From Nautilus pompilius (taxonomy: Eukaryota > Mollusca > Cephalopoda > Nautilida > Nautilidae): a stretch of 64,000 nucleotides of DNA. The translations under genes were made by a program, and so were the position numbers. The stretch is from contig JACATO010000589.1 in assembly GCA_018389105.1 (NCBI GenBank), positions 422,001 through 486,000 on the forward strand. The letters run 5' to 3'. Under the pieces are notes generated by a model. That model saw only the letters and a list, made by a program, of their open reading frames with translations, had not been told where the DNA came from and ran no database searches. Positions 46,040-58,362 of the stretch are shown here, in pieces (position 1 is the first letter of the stretch; each line of letters starts with the position of its first letter).

Positions 46040-47740
46040 AACTTAAAGTAGATAATCAACCCAAAAGAAATGACCACAAACAGAGCCATGAGGTATATTT
46101 CACAGATAACATCTATGAACGAAATATTTAGCACCATGAACACTTCTTTCAAAATTTAAATAACCTGGGAGCCACAATAACAAACCCTGACCAAAGAGCA
46201 TACATTCTCTTAATTTTATGAATAAAGTATTGATGAAAAACTGTCAAAGGCCTTACTGAAGGACAGGTGAACAACAACCCAAGAGCACTAGTTCACCAGG
46301 CTGAGATTCAAGAAACCTACATCTACAGAAGGCATAAAGAAGAAAAAGTCAACATGAAAAAAAAAAAAAAGGGTGGAATTTCAATACTGGTAAAATAACT
46401 ACTTAGCAAAGGGATTATAAATCAGCTTAAAATTTTACAACCTTACAATGTCTACTCACAAGACAGAGATCATCCTCATGATCTAAGGTTATTCTAAAAA
46501 AAAAATTATAATAGGAGCCTTTAACAGGGTGGGCATGAGGAAATCAACAGTGGCAAACTGATAATCACCTCATCCACATTAACTAATGATGGCACCTAAC
46601 ATCAGCACGAGACCAGACAGTTTTTACTACTGATTATATTCAAATGGCCATTGATAAATTATACTTGGATACGACATTCACAGTTGACCAATGTACACAA
46701 CATGGTAACGTCAATCATGCGGTATGAATGTTCAATGAGGCAATACACTGCCATACTACCAAGAATTACAAATCCTATTGGATCAAAAAACTCCATTATG
46801 ATCTGACATTAGCTAGAATAAAACAGAAGCTGTTAACACAGGGAAACAGTCTTCTTTGTAATCATAACAGAGCTAAATCTAAGTCACATGCAGTACAAAA
46901 GAGTTGGTGTAAACAAGTTTGTAGGAAACTAGAGTTGATAAAATAGCTAAATGACAAAGAAAACCAGTACTCAAAAAAAAAAAAAAAAAAAATGGAAAAA
47001 GCAGTAGAAAATTCCTCAAAGCTAAAAAAAAGAAAGAAAGAAATTAATGTAGTTAGCATAAAACTGAAACATAAGGTGGTACCTGGATCCAGTTGCATCA
47101 CTAAAAACTGCAACATTTTGTGGAACAAGCCAAAGAAATGCCTCAATTCCCCTTCTCAAAACTGGAAGAATATAACCAAAGCTACCAATCAGTTTGAGGA
47201 TGACTTTTTTTGCAAAACACACCGGGGGGCTGCCATCTTGGAATGGTAACGTATCATGACATCTCACAACCTTGAACCAGACGCAAAGTAACTACAAACT
47301 AAATAATGGAGAAAATTGGCATTCATCTCTACAGCATAATTATGGAAACACAAAATGAAAAAAAATCTCCATCACTTGCTGTGCTTGCAGTATGCTAATG
47401 ATGTAAATGTTTGTTCTTTCTGAAAACATTAACCAGCTGTAAGAGAACTTTTGAAAATAAATGTCTATAACGTAGTAGTTAGCCAATGAAAGGGTATGTT
47501 TAAAGCACTGAAGATTCCTTCCAGTGCCATTGTGTTGTAGCAGTATAGACAGGTGAACAGAAGACATTTGACAAAGTATGAAAACAAGTATTATTGCTTA
47601 AGCTTCAGCAACCCTGTAAATTAAAGGAGTTCCTCAAGAAGCACCAGCCTTACCTTTATTTTTGGTATTTTTCAATGCTGTCTTAATTGTAAGTCCAAGA
47701 AGAGTGAAAGCAACCTGTTTTTTTATGATTACCTAAGTCC
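46040..47740 (+). mobile_element. Decayed LINE sequence
   Basis: Broken + strand frames with reverse-transcriptase-like pieces: LQYANDVNVC near 47385, resembling the YADD catalytic box, and GVPQEAPALPLFLVFF near 47622, resembling the 'GvPQGsplsP' box. In an intact enzyme the second motif comes before the first, so this stretch is either rearranged or made of two LINE fragments. Confidence 0.45.
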
Positions 47741-48300
47741 TTTGGATGGAATCCGCATCAAAGGAACTTGAGATCAAACGACGCATAACCTTGGGATGGC
47801 AGGCCTTTGGCCAAGCAAGTGCCATTTTCAAAAACAAAGACATGCCCATAGTACTAAAGAGACAAGTTTACAACCAATGCATCTTACCAAGTCACGGAGC
47901 TGAAACCTGGAACCTTACCAAACAACAATCAGTAAAGCTTAGAACAATGCAGAGAGCACATGAAAGAATCATGTTGAACATCACATGGTGCGACCACAAA
48001 CATTGAAATGGGTCTGTGAAAAGACAAAAGTCAGAGACATTCTAGAAACAATCAATAAACTCAAATGGAAGTGGGCCGGCCATCTATCAAGGAGGACAGA
48101 CAACCAGAATCACAAATTGGACCCCTCAAGGCTACACTAGAAACTGAGGACGACAAAAAACGAGATGGAGGGACGACCTCGACAAATTCAAAAAACACTG
48201 AGCAAGAGCCATTCATGACAATGACAGATATGCATGGAGAAATCTGGGGAAGGCCTATGTCCAACAACGGACTTAAACTGGCTAATGATGATGATGAAGT
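47740..48300 (+). mobile_element. RTE-like LINE, 3' end
   Basis: The + strand encodes the C-terminal part of an endonuclease/reverse-transcriptase: EIKRRITLGWQAFGQASAIF, VLKRQVYNQCILPSHGAETW with NLTKQQSVKLRTMQRAHERI, then, after a frame change, KWKWAGHLSR-like text, GRQKTRWRDDLDKF and WRNLGKAYVQQRT. It ends in ATGATGATGA repeats at 48285-48297, the usual 3' tail of RTE-type elements. It is truncated at the 5' side. Confidence 0.8.
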
Positions 48301-49175
48301 CCTTTGGTGTACAGAACCAACCACATTAAACTACTGTAAGCAAGAAGCAATAAATGCAGCAGAATAGTGTGTAAGATTAAAAACAGGAAAATATAGTTAT
48401 TTTGAGAAGCAGTCAGCCAAGAAATAAAACTCCAACCTATTTTGGTGTTGCAGATGTTAAACACCTAATGCAAATATTCTCTCTCTCTCACACAAAGCCA
48501 AAACAAGGGGTAAAGGGCCATGCAAAAATTAAGAAACACACAACAAAAGTTGATGCTACTAAGGAAACATGGAATGACCTTTTGTTCAACAGCATTAAAA
48601 GCAAGCATCAACAAACCTACTAGAGTACAAAATAAGGGTTTAAATATGACAGGGTCTGTAACATTCACAACAACAGAGAAAAAGATTGAAAGAAAGAAAA
48701 TCACAAGAATATAATCACTGCAAGAGAAGAAAACAAAAGTTGCTGCTTGGATGGAAACCCATCTTGTGGAACAAAGATAACTTATCAGTAGAAGACTAAA
48801 GACAAAAGAACCAAGAAGAAATAACCCGATTCATAACAAACCAAGAGCACAAATAACTAACTGTGTATTCTATGACATCCTCCTGGCCTAAAAAGACACT
48901 TTTTGAAGTGTCAACAACTGAAGCCATCAGTTATTTGGAACAGATAGTGTTGGAATTCAATAGTAGTGGGCATCTTTTTGCAAATTCACTTTGCAGTTGA
49001 AAAGTTCCATTTTTCTAACGTTATTTTCTTTTTCTGGAAAATCAACAATCCTTCCTGGATATCTGGATTTTACTTTATTTGAACCTTATCAGAAATCCAC
49101 AGGTTGCAGTAATTTTTATCGAATTTTTATTGTTATTCTGATAAGGATTCATTCAAACTTTTTTGTTTTTACATA
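48301..49175 (+). other. Intron sequence, unclassified
   Basis: Between the LINE tail and the Tc1 element. A + strand frame at 48402-48623 is Lys/Thr-rich and matches nothing known to me; a CT run lies at 48479-48490. Confidence 0.3.
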
Positions 49176-50936
49176 TATGGCAGAACAAACATAAATGGGC
49201 ACATAAATATAAAATTAAACATTTCAGCCTGGGTATTACATTGATGGGAAAGCAATTTCAACTGAAATATACATCAAAATGATCAGTAGTAAATATTTTG
49301 TATACTTTCAATTTTCTTACATATGATGGAATTTCATGATGACAATAATTTAAGAATGAAAGAAACATATTTGAAATTGTATTTTAAAAAACCCCAATTT
49401 TTAGAGATTACATGAGATAAACTGATAAAAAAAAAGTATTAAAATGTGGTTGCATAGCTATAATTACAGCTTGACAGCACTTATGCATGGACTCCTCAAA
49501 GTTGAATACACCTGTCAGTCTATGCAAATATTGGTTTAAGTTGACTGAATAATTTAGAACTGATTCAATTTTTTTGGTTTTTTATCTTAATAGCTTTCTC
49601 TATATCATTCCATAAATTTTCTATTGAATTCAAATCAGGGTTCAGGCCAGGCAATGTGGTTCAGTGGTGAGTGTGTTGGCTTCAGGACCTAAGGGTTCAA
49701 TTCCCGCTGCTGGCACATTGTTGTGACCCTTGAGCGAGGTACTTTACTGGCATTGCCCCAGTTGCTGCTAGGGAGCGGCCTGTGTAGGCACTCAGACAGA
49801 GGAACCAAGGGCGAGGGATGCTCTATAGCCATGACAGAGGCAAGTCTCCTATGACGAAGAAAAGTCAGAAGAATAAACCACTGCTGAAGATGGATGCACT
49901 GGGCCAGAGTGCGCATAACGATGGTGCAACGCATCCCACTCTTATGAAATGAGTGATCGAAGAAGAAATCAGGATTCAGAACTAAAATTTTCTGATCTGA
50001 GATAATGCTTGATGATGAGAACTAAATGTTTCAGATTGTTAAAATCCAGTTGAGACGTATGCAGTCTTCAAAATATATGTCTAGTATATTGATTAAAATG
50101 TCCAGATAAAAAACTGATCCATTATTCCTTGGATATTTCATGAGAAATAGCTCCATACCATAATAGATATACCCCGACCATTGATCGTTCATTTGGTACA
50201 CTTCAGCTGGAATGCTTCACTGAATCTTTGCTGCACATAAGGCCAACCATCTATTCCAAACTTCTTGAACTACAATTCATGAACCAGTGCAACCTGGCAC
50301 ACAATTCTAAGTTTCAATAAAGATGGTTCTAAGTGAACTAAAGTTGGACCACTCATTTTTTCATGGAAACATGTGCCATCAACTTGAAATTACAAAGTCA
50401 TATATAGACAGTTCTCATGGATATTGGTATATCCTCCAAATCCTTTAATATGTCAATGGACATCTTGTGCCACTGATCAGTATGAGAATCAGTTTTTTGG
50501 GGGTCTGCACTTTTATGGTGTTTGAAGTAACTGCTCATTTATTTGTACAACTTCCAGGCCAGATAACAAGACATTTTACTGCACTTCAACTGCTTAGACA
50601 TCTCGAAAAAGGAAAATTTCTCTTTGCCCAACTCTACAATTCAAGCATGTTTCATTAGATAAACTGGCTTTTTTTACCCTTTGCAGAATGTTACAAAAAG
50701 TTGTGTATTAATTTACTATATTCTATTGGTTGTCAAAAAAAACAAACAAGCAAATATAAGCAGTTGACATTCTCTAACTTTTGTCATCTTGAAATTCCAT
50801 CATAATATAAGAAAAGGTGTATGCAAAATATTTACCACCAATCATGTTGATGTATATCAGTCAAAACAAGAAATTATTTCCCTATCAGTGAAGGCCTATG
50901 CTTATTTTACATGTCGATTTTTGTTTGTTCTCTCAT
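49176..50936 (-). mobile_element. Tc1-like element with long inverted ends, copy 2
   Basis: Same family as 6661-8008 in the opposite orientation. The outer ~200 bases are inverted copies of each other: TATGGCAGAACAAACATAAA at the left against GAACAAACAAAAATCGACAT from the right. Its transposase is dead. A SINE (49646-49965) is inserted in the transposase region: the Tc1 text before it (CCATAAATTTTCTATTGAAT) continues after it. Without the SINE it is about 1.44 kb. Confidence 0.75.
49646..49965 (+). mobile_element. tRNA-derived SINE
   Basis: Pol III A-box-like GTGGTTCAGTGGTGAG at about 49656 and B-box-like GGGTTCAATTCCCGC at about 49692 mark a tRNA-derived head, followed by a ~220-base body and a GAA-rich tail. 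It is flanked by AAATCAGGGTTCAG (49632-49645) and AAATCAGGATTCAG (49966-49979), a 14-bp target duplication with one mismatch. This is typical of LINE-driven insertion. The head resembles SINEs of molluscs, but I cannot name the family. Confidence 0.85.
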
Positions 50937-50939
50937 CAT

Positions 50940-52480
50940 CCTTACACTTTTGTCCACCATGTGTTTGCGTAAAATATTTTTTCTTTGCTTTGTACTTTAT
51001 GCCCATAAATACATCAAATGTCACAGAGGTTGGTCACTCTGTGTTTTTTGTTGGCACAGGTCCATAACAAAATGCATGGCTTCTCATAGTAACCACCAAG
51101 TTGACATAAACTATAAAATAACAAGTCAACATATTTCAAGTGGTCACAATGGACTAAAAGTAAAGTTTATAAGAGGCTGAGAACGGGAGATACAGACAGG
51201 TGTCCTTGTGCTCTGTCACCAGAGACAAATGAGCATGTTCTGCACGACTGTCCCCAAATACTCTACCCACTGACCGAAATGCCAATCTCCACCATAAACT
51301 CTACAGGACCATTCAGGATCTTCAAACAGCAGCAGCATTCATCAGGACTGTTGAACTGCAACCGTAGACAATGATGTTCGAAGAACTCAATACACAAGTA
51401 CACAGAACTGAAATAAATCATTTCTAATATAAAAAAAAAGAAGATGGTTTTCATGGTGTTTTAGAGTTAACTTATCAGATCACATTTAAGCCTTATGAGA
51501 CTGGTCAGAAGGCTTACACCATTTCCTCATGAGGCTTAAGTAACTTCTCCAGTAGAAAATCTGATATAGAAAAAAAAACACCTGAAAAAAGGTCTGGAAT
51601 AATAAGAAAATGCTACAATTTTGCCCACTACATATTGAAGTCAATGAAATAAACAGTGAGATAAGCAAAAAAGAAAAAAAAATTTTTAAAAATTCCAAAA
51701 GGGAATGCTCTATGCCAAGACAGAAGAATTCAGATTATTAGCTTCTGAAACAAATGGTGTGTACAGTACCAGAAATTACCTTGTATAACATGGAAGATGT
51801 AGATGGAGAAAAGGATTAACTGAAAATTCAACAAATCCTTGATGTTTGATCTGGTTTCGACCAGTTTTTATCTTGTGTCATCAACATAAAAGACTTGTGA
51901 GATGGTTACCTGTAGCAAAAGAAATTAAATGATGGCCTAACCCTTGATCTCTCTCTCACTAACTTGGTAGAGAATTAACTAGATAATCAAGCAGCTCAGA
52001 AAATATATGCTAGGAAATTTTACCATTATTTCATTAAAGTAAAAAAAGAAGCATATTTAAATGAATTCTTGTATCTAAATTGATATATTTGAACAAATCT
52101 GTCTGATGGATAGACAGATGTGGACGACAAACACACACATACACAATAGTGGATTTCTTTTACTTTTTTGATATTACAAAAAAAGCAAAAACAAAACAAT
52201 AAACATTCATTCTGGAAACTATTTTTGTTTTTTTTATTAGAACTGCTGTAATAAATAAGCAGGAATAAGAAAATTTCTATATAGCAGCACACTGTGCTGT
52301 TCAATGTCATTTTTTTAAACAAGTCTTTAAAAAAAAAAAAAAGAGTTATCTAAAATATGCAACAAAAGATGATAAGATGAGTGTTTGATTGTTGAATTTC
52401 ATTACATGCATTTTTTAGAATAAATTTAAGTTATTGGCAAACTAACATTTTAAAACCGATTAACTACATAAACCTCTTAC
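50940..52480 (+). other. Intron sequence around a LINE tail
   Basis: Apart from the LINE fragment at 51120-51400 this AT-rich stretch has no recognised feature; 51500-52330 has low-complexity A and T runs. Confidence 0.35.
51120..51400 (+). mobile_element. LINE (Jockey/CR1 group) C-terminal fragment
   Basis: The + strand reads YKRLRTGDTDRCPCALSPET then NEHVLHDCPQILYPLTEMP, the zinc-knuckle at the end of LINE ORF2 (C-P-C...H-x3-C type 'CPCGxxxqTxEHvLqdCP'). It is followed within 40 codons by a stop and a short AT-rich tail. Only this C-terminal piece is present. Confidence 0.7.
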
Positions 52481-52539
52481 CTGGTAATTGATACTTTGTC
52501 CTGCTCTAAAAATTGGCTGGCACCCATAGACAAGCCCAT
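52481..52539 (-). CDS. RB1CC1: RB1CC1 Claw-domain exon 1
   Basis: 59 bases between TTTTTCAG and GTAAGA. It encodes MGLSMGASQFLEQDKVSIT, the short Ser-rich stretch leading into the first Claw strand. Entry is phase 0, exit phase 2. The next intron is 8.7 kb and holds the SINE, Tc1 and LINE pieces. Confidence 0.8.
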
Positions 52540-53553
52540 CTGAAAAATATCATATATGATAAATAGAATGATTTAACAACCATCATGATTCATTTACAAA
52601 CTGTAATGTGCTTTAAACTATTCAATATTAGATCCCACCAAACAAGAATGCATGAAGTTGACCCCCACAGCTCTACTGATGGATAAAGGGATCTGATATA
52701 GTCTCTTTTTAAACCAAACATGCATTAGAATGCAGCTCAACGTTTGCTATTAATTTATACCAAAATAATGTCTCTCTTCTCTATTTCAGTTAAATGATGA
52801 AATTATCCTTCTATCTTCACCAAAAAATTCAGAAAGAATACTAAATAAAATAAACCTAAAACTAATTCAGAGAGATTGGACCAATCAACTCTTGTCTTGG
52901 TTAGTCTTACAAGATAACAGCCACTGCTTCTAGTATACTAATTATACAAATGCAGTATTCATGTATGTGAATAACAAGTTTAAAAATCAGAACAATTTCT
53001 CATCTTTAAATGGGTTAAAGGCCAGTGAAATGGTATTCCATGAAAATCGCCCCCTCAAACTATCCATTGTTAAACAAAATCTATAGCAAACTGACTTTAG
53101 GACCTTGTGAAAACAAGAGTCCAGCAACATCTTGGAGTAAGTCTTTTCAAGCAATCACAGAAACCCAATACTGCTACCCAATTTAGAAGGCATAAATTCT
53201 AAGAGAGAGGTGGCACAAAATAGATAAAACAGTCAAGAGAAAAAATAACTGATCACCCCAGCCCTCTAACATTAATTCACCTGCTTTCATTTTAACCATC
53301 TGACCATCCATGCTACAATTTTCCTATGTCTATAAATCACTCTTCCATGTTTCTCAGTCATAATAAAAAATACACCAAAACAACACTGAGCATGATACTT
53401 CACTTAAGCAAATACTGTAACAACAAAATCATGTCTCCAGATTAAGATGTTACTAAACATCATTAATTTATATATATATTGTGCTTTAAACTATGATAAT
53501 TTTACAATGGCTTCATAATTTAAAAATAAAAAAAGGGGTATTAGTTTATTTTA

Positions 53554-54767
53554 TTAGGTTTGCTGAACGTGAAGCTTATTAATCAAAGTAAGTTCCATTA
53601 CAATGAATACATTTATGCCAATGAGTTACAAGCACATTTATACCATTTTGAAACAAATCTGGATTTCTGGAGTCGATAAACTGTTGGAAGGCAGTTTCAA
53701 TTGCTGCTTGATTGGAGAAGGATTTCATATGGAGGAAGCTGTCGAGGTGGTGGCCTGTGGGAGAAAGGTCTGGTGAATAGGCTGGGTGAGGGGAACTTCG
53801 TATCCCAATGTGTTCAGTTTCTGAAGAGTCACTTTTGCAACATCAGAATGAGCACTGTTGTGAAGCAGGATTGGGTCTCTTTGATTCACCAATGCCAGCG
53901 GTCGTTGGGAGAGTTTCTGATGAACAACATTAAATTCACAACAGTACCTTTCAGCTGTGATGGTTTTGCCAGGTTGCAAGAAGTTATAGTGAGTGACACC
54001 AGTGGCAGTCCACCAGACAGTGACCATGAATTTCTTTGGGTGGAGGCTGGGTTTTGGAATGTGGTTGATGTCTTGTCTCTGTCAAGACACCGATCATTTG
54101 CAACTGTTGTAAAGGATCCATTTTTCATCACACATAATGATTCAGTCAAGAAATGGGTCGTTTTTGTTTCTTATGACAAATGAAGAGCAGATCTCCAATC
54201 AACGATTTTGTTGTTGTTCATTCAACTCGTGAGGCACCCACTTGTCAAGTCATTTCACCTTGATGATTGTATCAAGATGTCAGGAAACAGTTGCCGTGCT
54301 TACATCAAACTCTCCAGAGATTTCTCGCACAGTTTTTCTTGGATCGGCTTCAACTGAGGCTTTCAGACGGTCGTCATCACAGCTGGATAGACGTCTGCTA
54401 TCTTCCTTATCTTCAAGACTCACATCTTCTGATTGAAACTTTGTAAACCATTATGGTACTGTGCACCCATTTGCTGTGTTCTCACCCCATCCTTGCTTAA
54501 TTTTACGAGTTGCCTCGCTTGCTTTGTGGCCCAGTTGAAACTCATGAAGTAAAATGGCACAAAAACTTTTCTATCCATGCTTCACTCAGAACCCTAGAAC
54601 AAATATCCATTTTACGATTTTTAAAAAGGTAGGTTTAGTATAATGTCTGCCAAAGCACACGCTGCAAAACAATATGTAACTTATCTACACACCTTCACAT
54701 GCATGCAAAAAAATGAACCCCAAATTAACATAGTATAAAAAGCAACAAAACTTTTGTAACGACCTAA
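53554..54767 (-). mobile_element. SETMAR/Hsmar1-like mariner, copy 2
   Basis: 1214 bases flanked by TA (53552-53553, 54768-54769). The transposase 5' end is at the right (inverted end TTAGGTCGTTACAAAAGTTT); the left end keeps only TTAGGTT. On the - strand: MDRKVFVPFYFMSFNWATKQ at about 54585-54520, KWVPHELNEQQQN, SFVIRNKND, then TVWWTATGVTHYNFLQPGKT with KTITAERYCCEFNVVHQKLS and RDPILLHNSAHSDVAKVTLQ (53725-54027). The second catalytic Asp reads Asn here (LHNSA for LHDNA) and frames are broken, so it is dead. Uninterrupted by the nested mariner present in copy 1. Confidence 0.9.
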
Positions 54768-54915
54768 TAAAATTAACTCTACAGAGAAAATGAAAGTTTA
54801 TTAGCAAGTGTTCGGTAGGCTTGTATTTGTATTATTTTATTTTCATCTGATAAATTTATAAAAATAAAATTCCTGTATTATTATTATTATATAGGTGTGC
54901 AATTTTAACACTCAC

Positions 54916-54960
54916 TTTTTGCTGTAGTTTTTCAATTTCTTCATCTTTGACTTTTATAGT
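54916..54960 (-). CDS. RB1CC1: RB1CC1 short coiled-coil exon
   Basis: 45 bases between TTTTTAG and GTGAGT, phase 0. It encodes TIKVKDEEIEKLQQK, the end of the coiled coil before the Claw domain. A mariner element starts 149 bases into the following intron. Confidence 0.8.
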
Positions 54961-55683
54961 CTAAAAATAATATCAATAGGTTTTTAGACAGTATAAAAAG
55001 ACATGTGGTAGGAAAAAGCTAAAAATCTTAGTAAAGGATTAAAAAATATTCCTATAACACAGTTAATTAAAACTAGTTAAAGAACATCCTCCATAGCATG
55101 CAGAATTCACTTAAATGTATGAGGTTCATTAAACAAAAGTAGATAGGTTAGAAAGTAGGACTTCAAATCTTAAAATTCATCAAATAAATGCAAATAAAAA
55201 GAGTTTCTATTAGGTATCAATCTAGATATGAAGTTAAGTTTCTTTCCATACAAAGATATCCACACACAAAGTCTGAGGGATGCTCCTGGCCTAACTGCTG
55301 GTTCACACAATCAGCATAAAACCATACTAAATTTCAATAAAGAGTAGGTAAAATAAGCAGTTTTTAAAAATCTTTTAGACGCTAAATTAATGTACAAGGA
55401 AATTCAAAGTATTTGATTATATGAACATTTATTGAAGTAATACAAAAAAATGCCTCTTAGAAAAATAAAAAATGGCATTGAATAAATGTTCAGAAGATAC
55501 CGTTTTTAATTTCCCTTCTACAAAAGATAAAAAGAAAAATTACCAGAAGATAATAGAGATTGTAGTTATCATCTTAACATTCAAATGATGAAAGACTTAG
55601 ATGGCCATTTCAACTTGATAATATTTAAAATGCATGTTCAATCTTTAGATAGATCAACAAAATAATAAAGAATTAAGTTTCAC

Positions 55684-55735
55684 TTTTTGCAATTCTGTTA
55701 GCTTTTCTTGTGCTTCTTCTGTCATTTCCACGGAG
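55684..55735 (-). CDS. RB1CC1: RB1CC1 short coiled-coil exon
   Basis: 52 bases between TTTACAG and a weaker donor GTGAAA. It encodes SVEMTEEAQEKLTELQK. Entry is phase 2, exit phase 0, agreeing with both neighbours. Confidence 0.78.
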
Positions 55736-55949
55736 CTGTAAATAATGAAATACAGTGTTATCACTACTTTGGCTATTGCTTTAAAACTTTTCTAATGTTA
55801 TGTTCAAAGCCTGAAATCAGCTGAGATGACTGGCCACCAATGTCGGTAATGTCCCAACACATTATTCTGTTGTTTTTCTGCACAAGTGCAGTGTAAATTA
55901 AACACCATGAGCATCATTGTGTGTGATTCTTTGTGTTGTTTAGATCATT

Positions 55950-57080
55950 CTGAAGTTTCCCATCTAGTTATTTGATTTTAAAAAAAAATTTTAATGAAAA
56001 TGTCTGAGAATCAGGATGATAATAAAATAAGTACTGCTGATGGAAATGCAGTTTAAAAGCATATAAGTTGTTGCATGAGAATAAAGGCAATAACATATAG
56101 GTCTCTTCTAGAAATAAGTACTGTCACTCATAAGGGAAGTAAAAGAAGCTAAAGCAATGGCAAGAAAGGAACCATTTGATTATCATTTGCTTGAATTAAT
56201 TTGGTGTAGTCATTGTCAAAGGAGCAAATATTCAATATTACCTACACAAGACGTTATTCAATAATCTCCATGATATGCATATCAGTATTGGATATGGTGG
56301 ACATAATTGTACAGAAAAAGAGAGTTACAACTTAAATAGAAAAAAGAGGTAACTGTGTTACATCTGATTCTTAGCAAATCTTGCCAACAAGAGAATTCAA
56401 TGCCCTGAAAAAATCTAGTGTCAAAACCCATGATTTTAAGGAATTCAACTCAAGATGCGAAGTCGACATCAACAACTTGAAGTTTAATCTCAATGGAGAG
56501 TACAGATTTAATATGAATTTATTATCAACACCGCCTCACAAAATTTATTTTTTGTGACCAATGAAATTTAATGAGACCATGTCTGTCTCTGAAGCAAAAG
56601 TTGATCTGTTTACTTTTAATTTGCCTAAAAAAGTTATTCCAATCTAGAAACAGAAGAGAATTTAGAAAAGCCAAGAGAGATTAAAAAATAGCTCCCAAAC
56701 CCAAAAAGAACAATACAACAACCAGAATGGTGCTGGAAAAATATTTCTTACTGCTTGCTTTGTGAAAAAGAATGCACAGGTGCTCACAGTTTTGTATTGT
56801 GCAACAGATATGTGCACACAATCTGCAGAGTGTCTGGCACCATTTGTGATAAGACAAAAAAAGTTAGATGCATTGAAGCTGGCCGTGATCATGGCAGTTC
56901 ATGGTACAAACTTGGCACTGAACATGGAGTGTTGAAACAACTTTAGGCCCAAAGTGAATTCATGATTTGGACAGACTCAAATGTAATACAAAAAGATGCA
57001 AGTGAAGTTAAGAGAATTCTGTGTAACTCAAAGTGCTACAACATTTTAGTCTGTTGCAACAAATAATTCTCACACACCTT
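55950..57080 (+). mobile_element. Integrase-type element, C-terminal fossil (KRBA2/SCAND3-like)
   Basis: A broken fossil on the + strand. CLLCEKECTGAHSFVLCNRY with VHTICRVSG (56740-56830) is a zinc-binding C-x2-C...C-x4-H-x2-C tail, and ILCNSKCYNILVCCNK (57010-57065) resembles the Cys-rich end of integrase-bearing elements related to KRBA2 and SCAND3. The integrase core is not visible. No ends were found, and its class cannot be settled from this piece. Confidence 0.4.
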
Positions 57081-57835
57081 TCAATGAGTTAAATAATTCT
57101 TTAATTGCATTAAAAAAAAATACAATATACTATTCTATATAATACAAATGCCTACATTTACAACATAAAACATCTAATTAAATTTTTTAGAGATTATTTT
57201 TAGTTTATTTTGAACTTGGGCCAGTAGAGTCTGGTCAATATCAATATTTTGTGGTCTAAGCCTGAAATTCTTGATTTTAAAATTATTTCAGAAAATGACC
57301 AAATCACATGACCAGTATTGATAATGGTTAGTTGTCATGAGCACTGGCCAGATTTCAAATTTGGCGATAACATATACATAAGACAAACCGTGTCAGGTTT
57401 CATTTGCTTTCTGTGGAAACTAAGGATCAAGCATTGAAAGTAAACTTTCAAAAAGAACCTGAATGCCCATGATGTTTACAGCAGTATAGAAATAATTAGT
57501 CTGCCAGACCCATCTTCCACCATCTGCTGCTGTGTCACAAATTCACCTATGTCCATGATTACTTTCTCATAAATAATTTTTTAAAGCAAGCTGATGCAGA
57601 GATCTGCTTGGAATTGTTGATGGGGCCAAGTTCAAATACTAACAATGAGACACTTTCCCCACTTTTGGGGGGGCTAATTACTGGATACATTTCATACCGA
57701 TTTTCAATGCATAATATTGTTTTCATGACTGAAATAGTAGTAGAGAAAATAACTAACTGGTATCCACATGGATTTAAATGCCCATCAAGCTGCAATAAAA
57801 AAACTAAAACATGATCTAAATTAAAAGTAACTGAC

Positions 57836-57949
57836 CTTTCAAAGGTAGCATCACCACCGACAGCAGATCCTGTCTGTGATAGGGTGGAAAGCTGTTCTTG
57901 ATATGCAATTGTCTGTTGTTTTTGCAACTGTAATTCATCTTCACATTTT
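57836..57949 (-). CDS. RB1CC1: RB1CC1 coiled-coil exon
   Basis: 114 bases between TATATAG and GTCAGT. Gln-rich coiled coil (KCEDELQLQKQQTIAYQEQL) followed by a Gly/Ser/Thr linker. Entry and exit are phase 2. The frame stays open on both sides into intron sequence, so the ends were set by splice signals. Confidence 0.82.
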
Positions 57950-58268
57950 CTATATAAAAAGATTTTCAACTGCTCATGATTTTGCATAGAACCTTTGTTG
58001 AAATTTATGGATAGTGATGCTATTTCAGTCAAGTTTCATTTAGATATCCCCAGTATAACGAGTTTTCCATAGTAAATTTTTTTAAAGGAAGACTACAAAA
58101 ATGAATAATTTCTCATCTTGCATCCTTTAAAGTTTTGCATGCAAACAAAATAACTGTTTTGTCAAGAAACAGATACTAATCAAACAAAGTTTCCAGTAAC
58201 TATTACTGAATAGCAACATAAAAGCATACGCATTCAGAGAGAGAGAGCTGCACAAAGTTTATATTCAC

Positions 58269-58362
58269 CTTGATTCTTCCTCTTTTTCTGCAAGAGTTTT
58301 CAAAACATTCACTTTTTCCTCCCTCAAATGGGCCATATCAACTTTAGTCTGTTCACATATTT
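58269..58362 (-). CDS. RB1CC1: RB1CC1 coiled-coil exon
   Basis: 94 bases between TTTTCAG and GTGAAT. Heptad-rich translation including AHLREEKVNVLKTLAEKEEE. Entry is phase 1, exit phase 2. The joined codons across both junctions are open. Confidence 0.82.

Noticed and set aside
57559-57835. Continuation of the RB1CC1 exon frame past 57836 on the - strand
   Set aside because: A good GT donor at 57834-57835 and exact phase agreement with the next exon show this is intron read-through.
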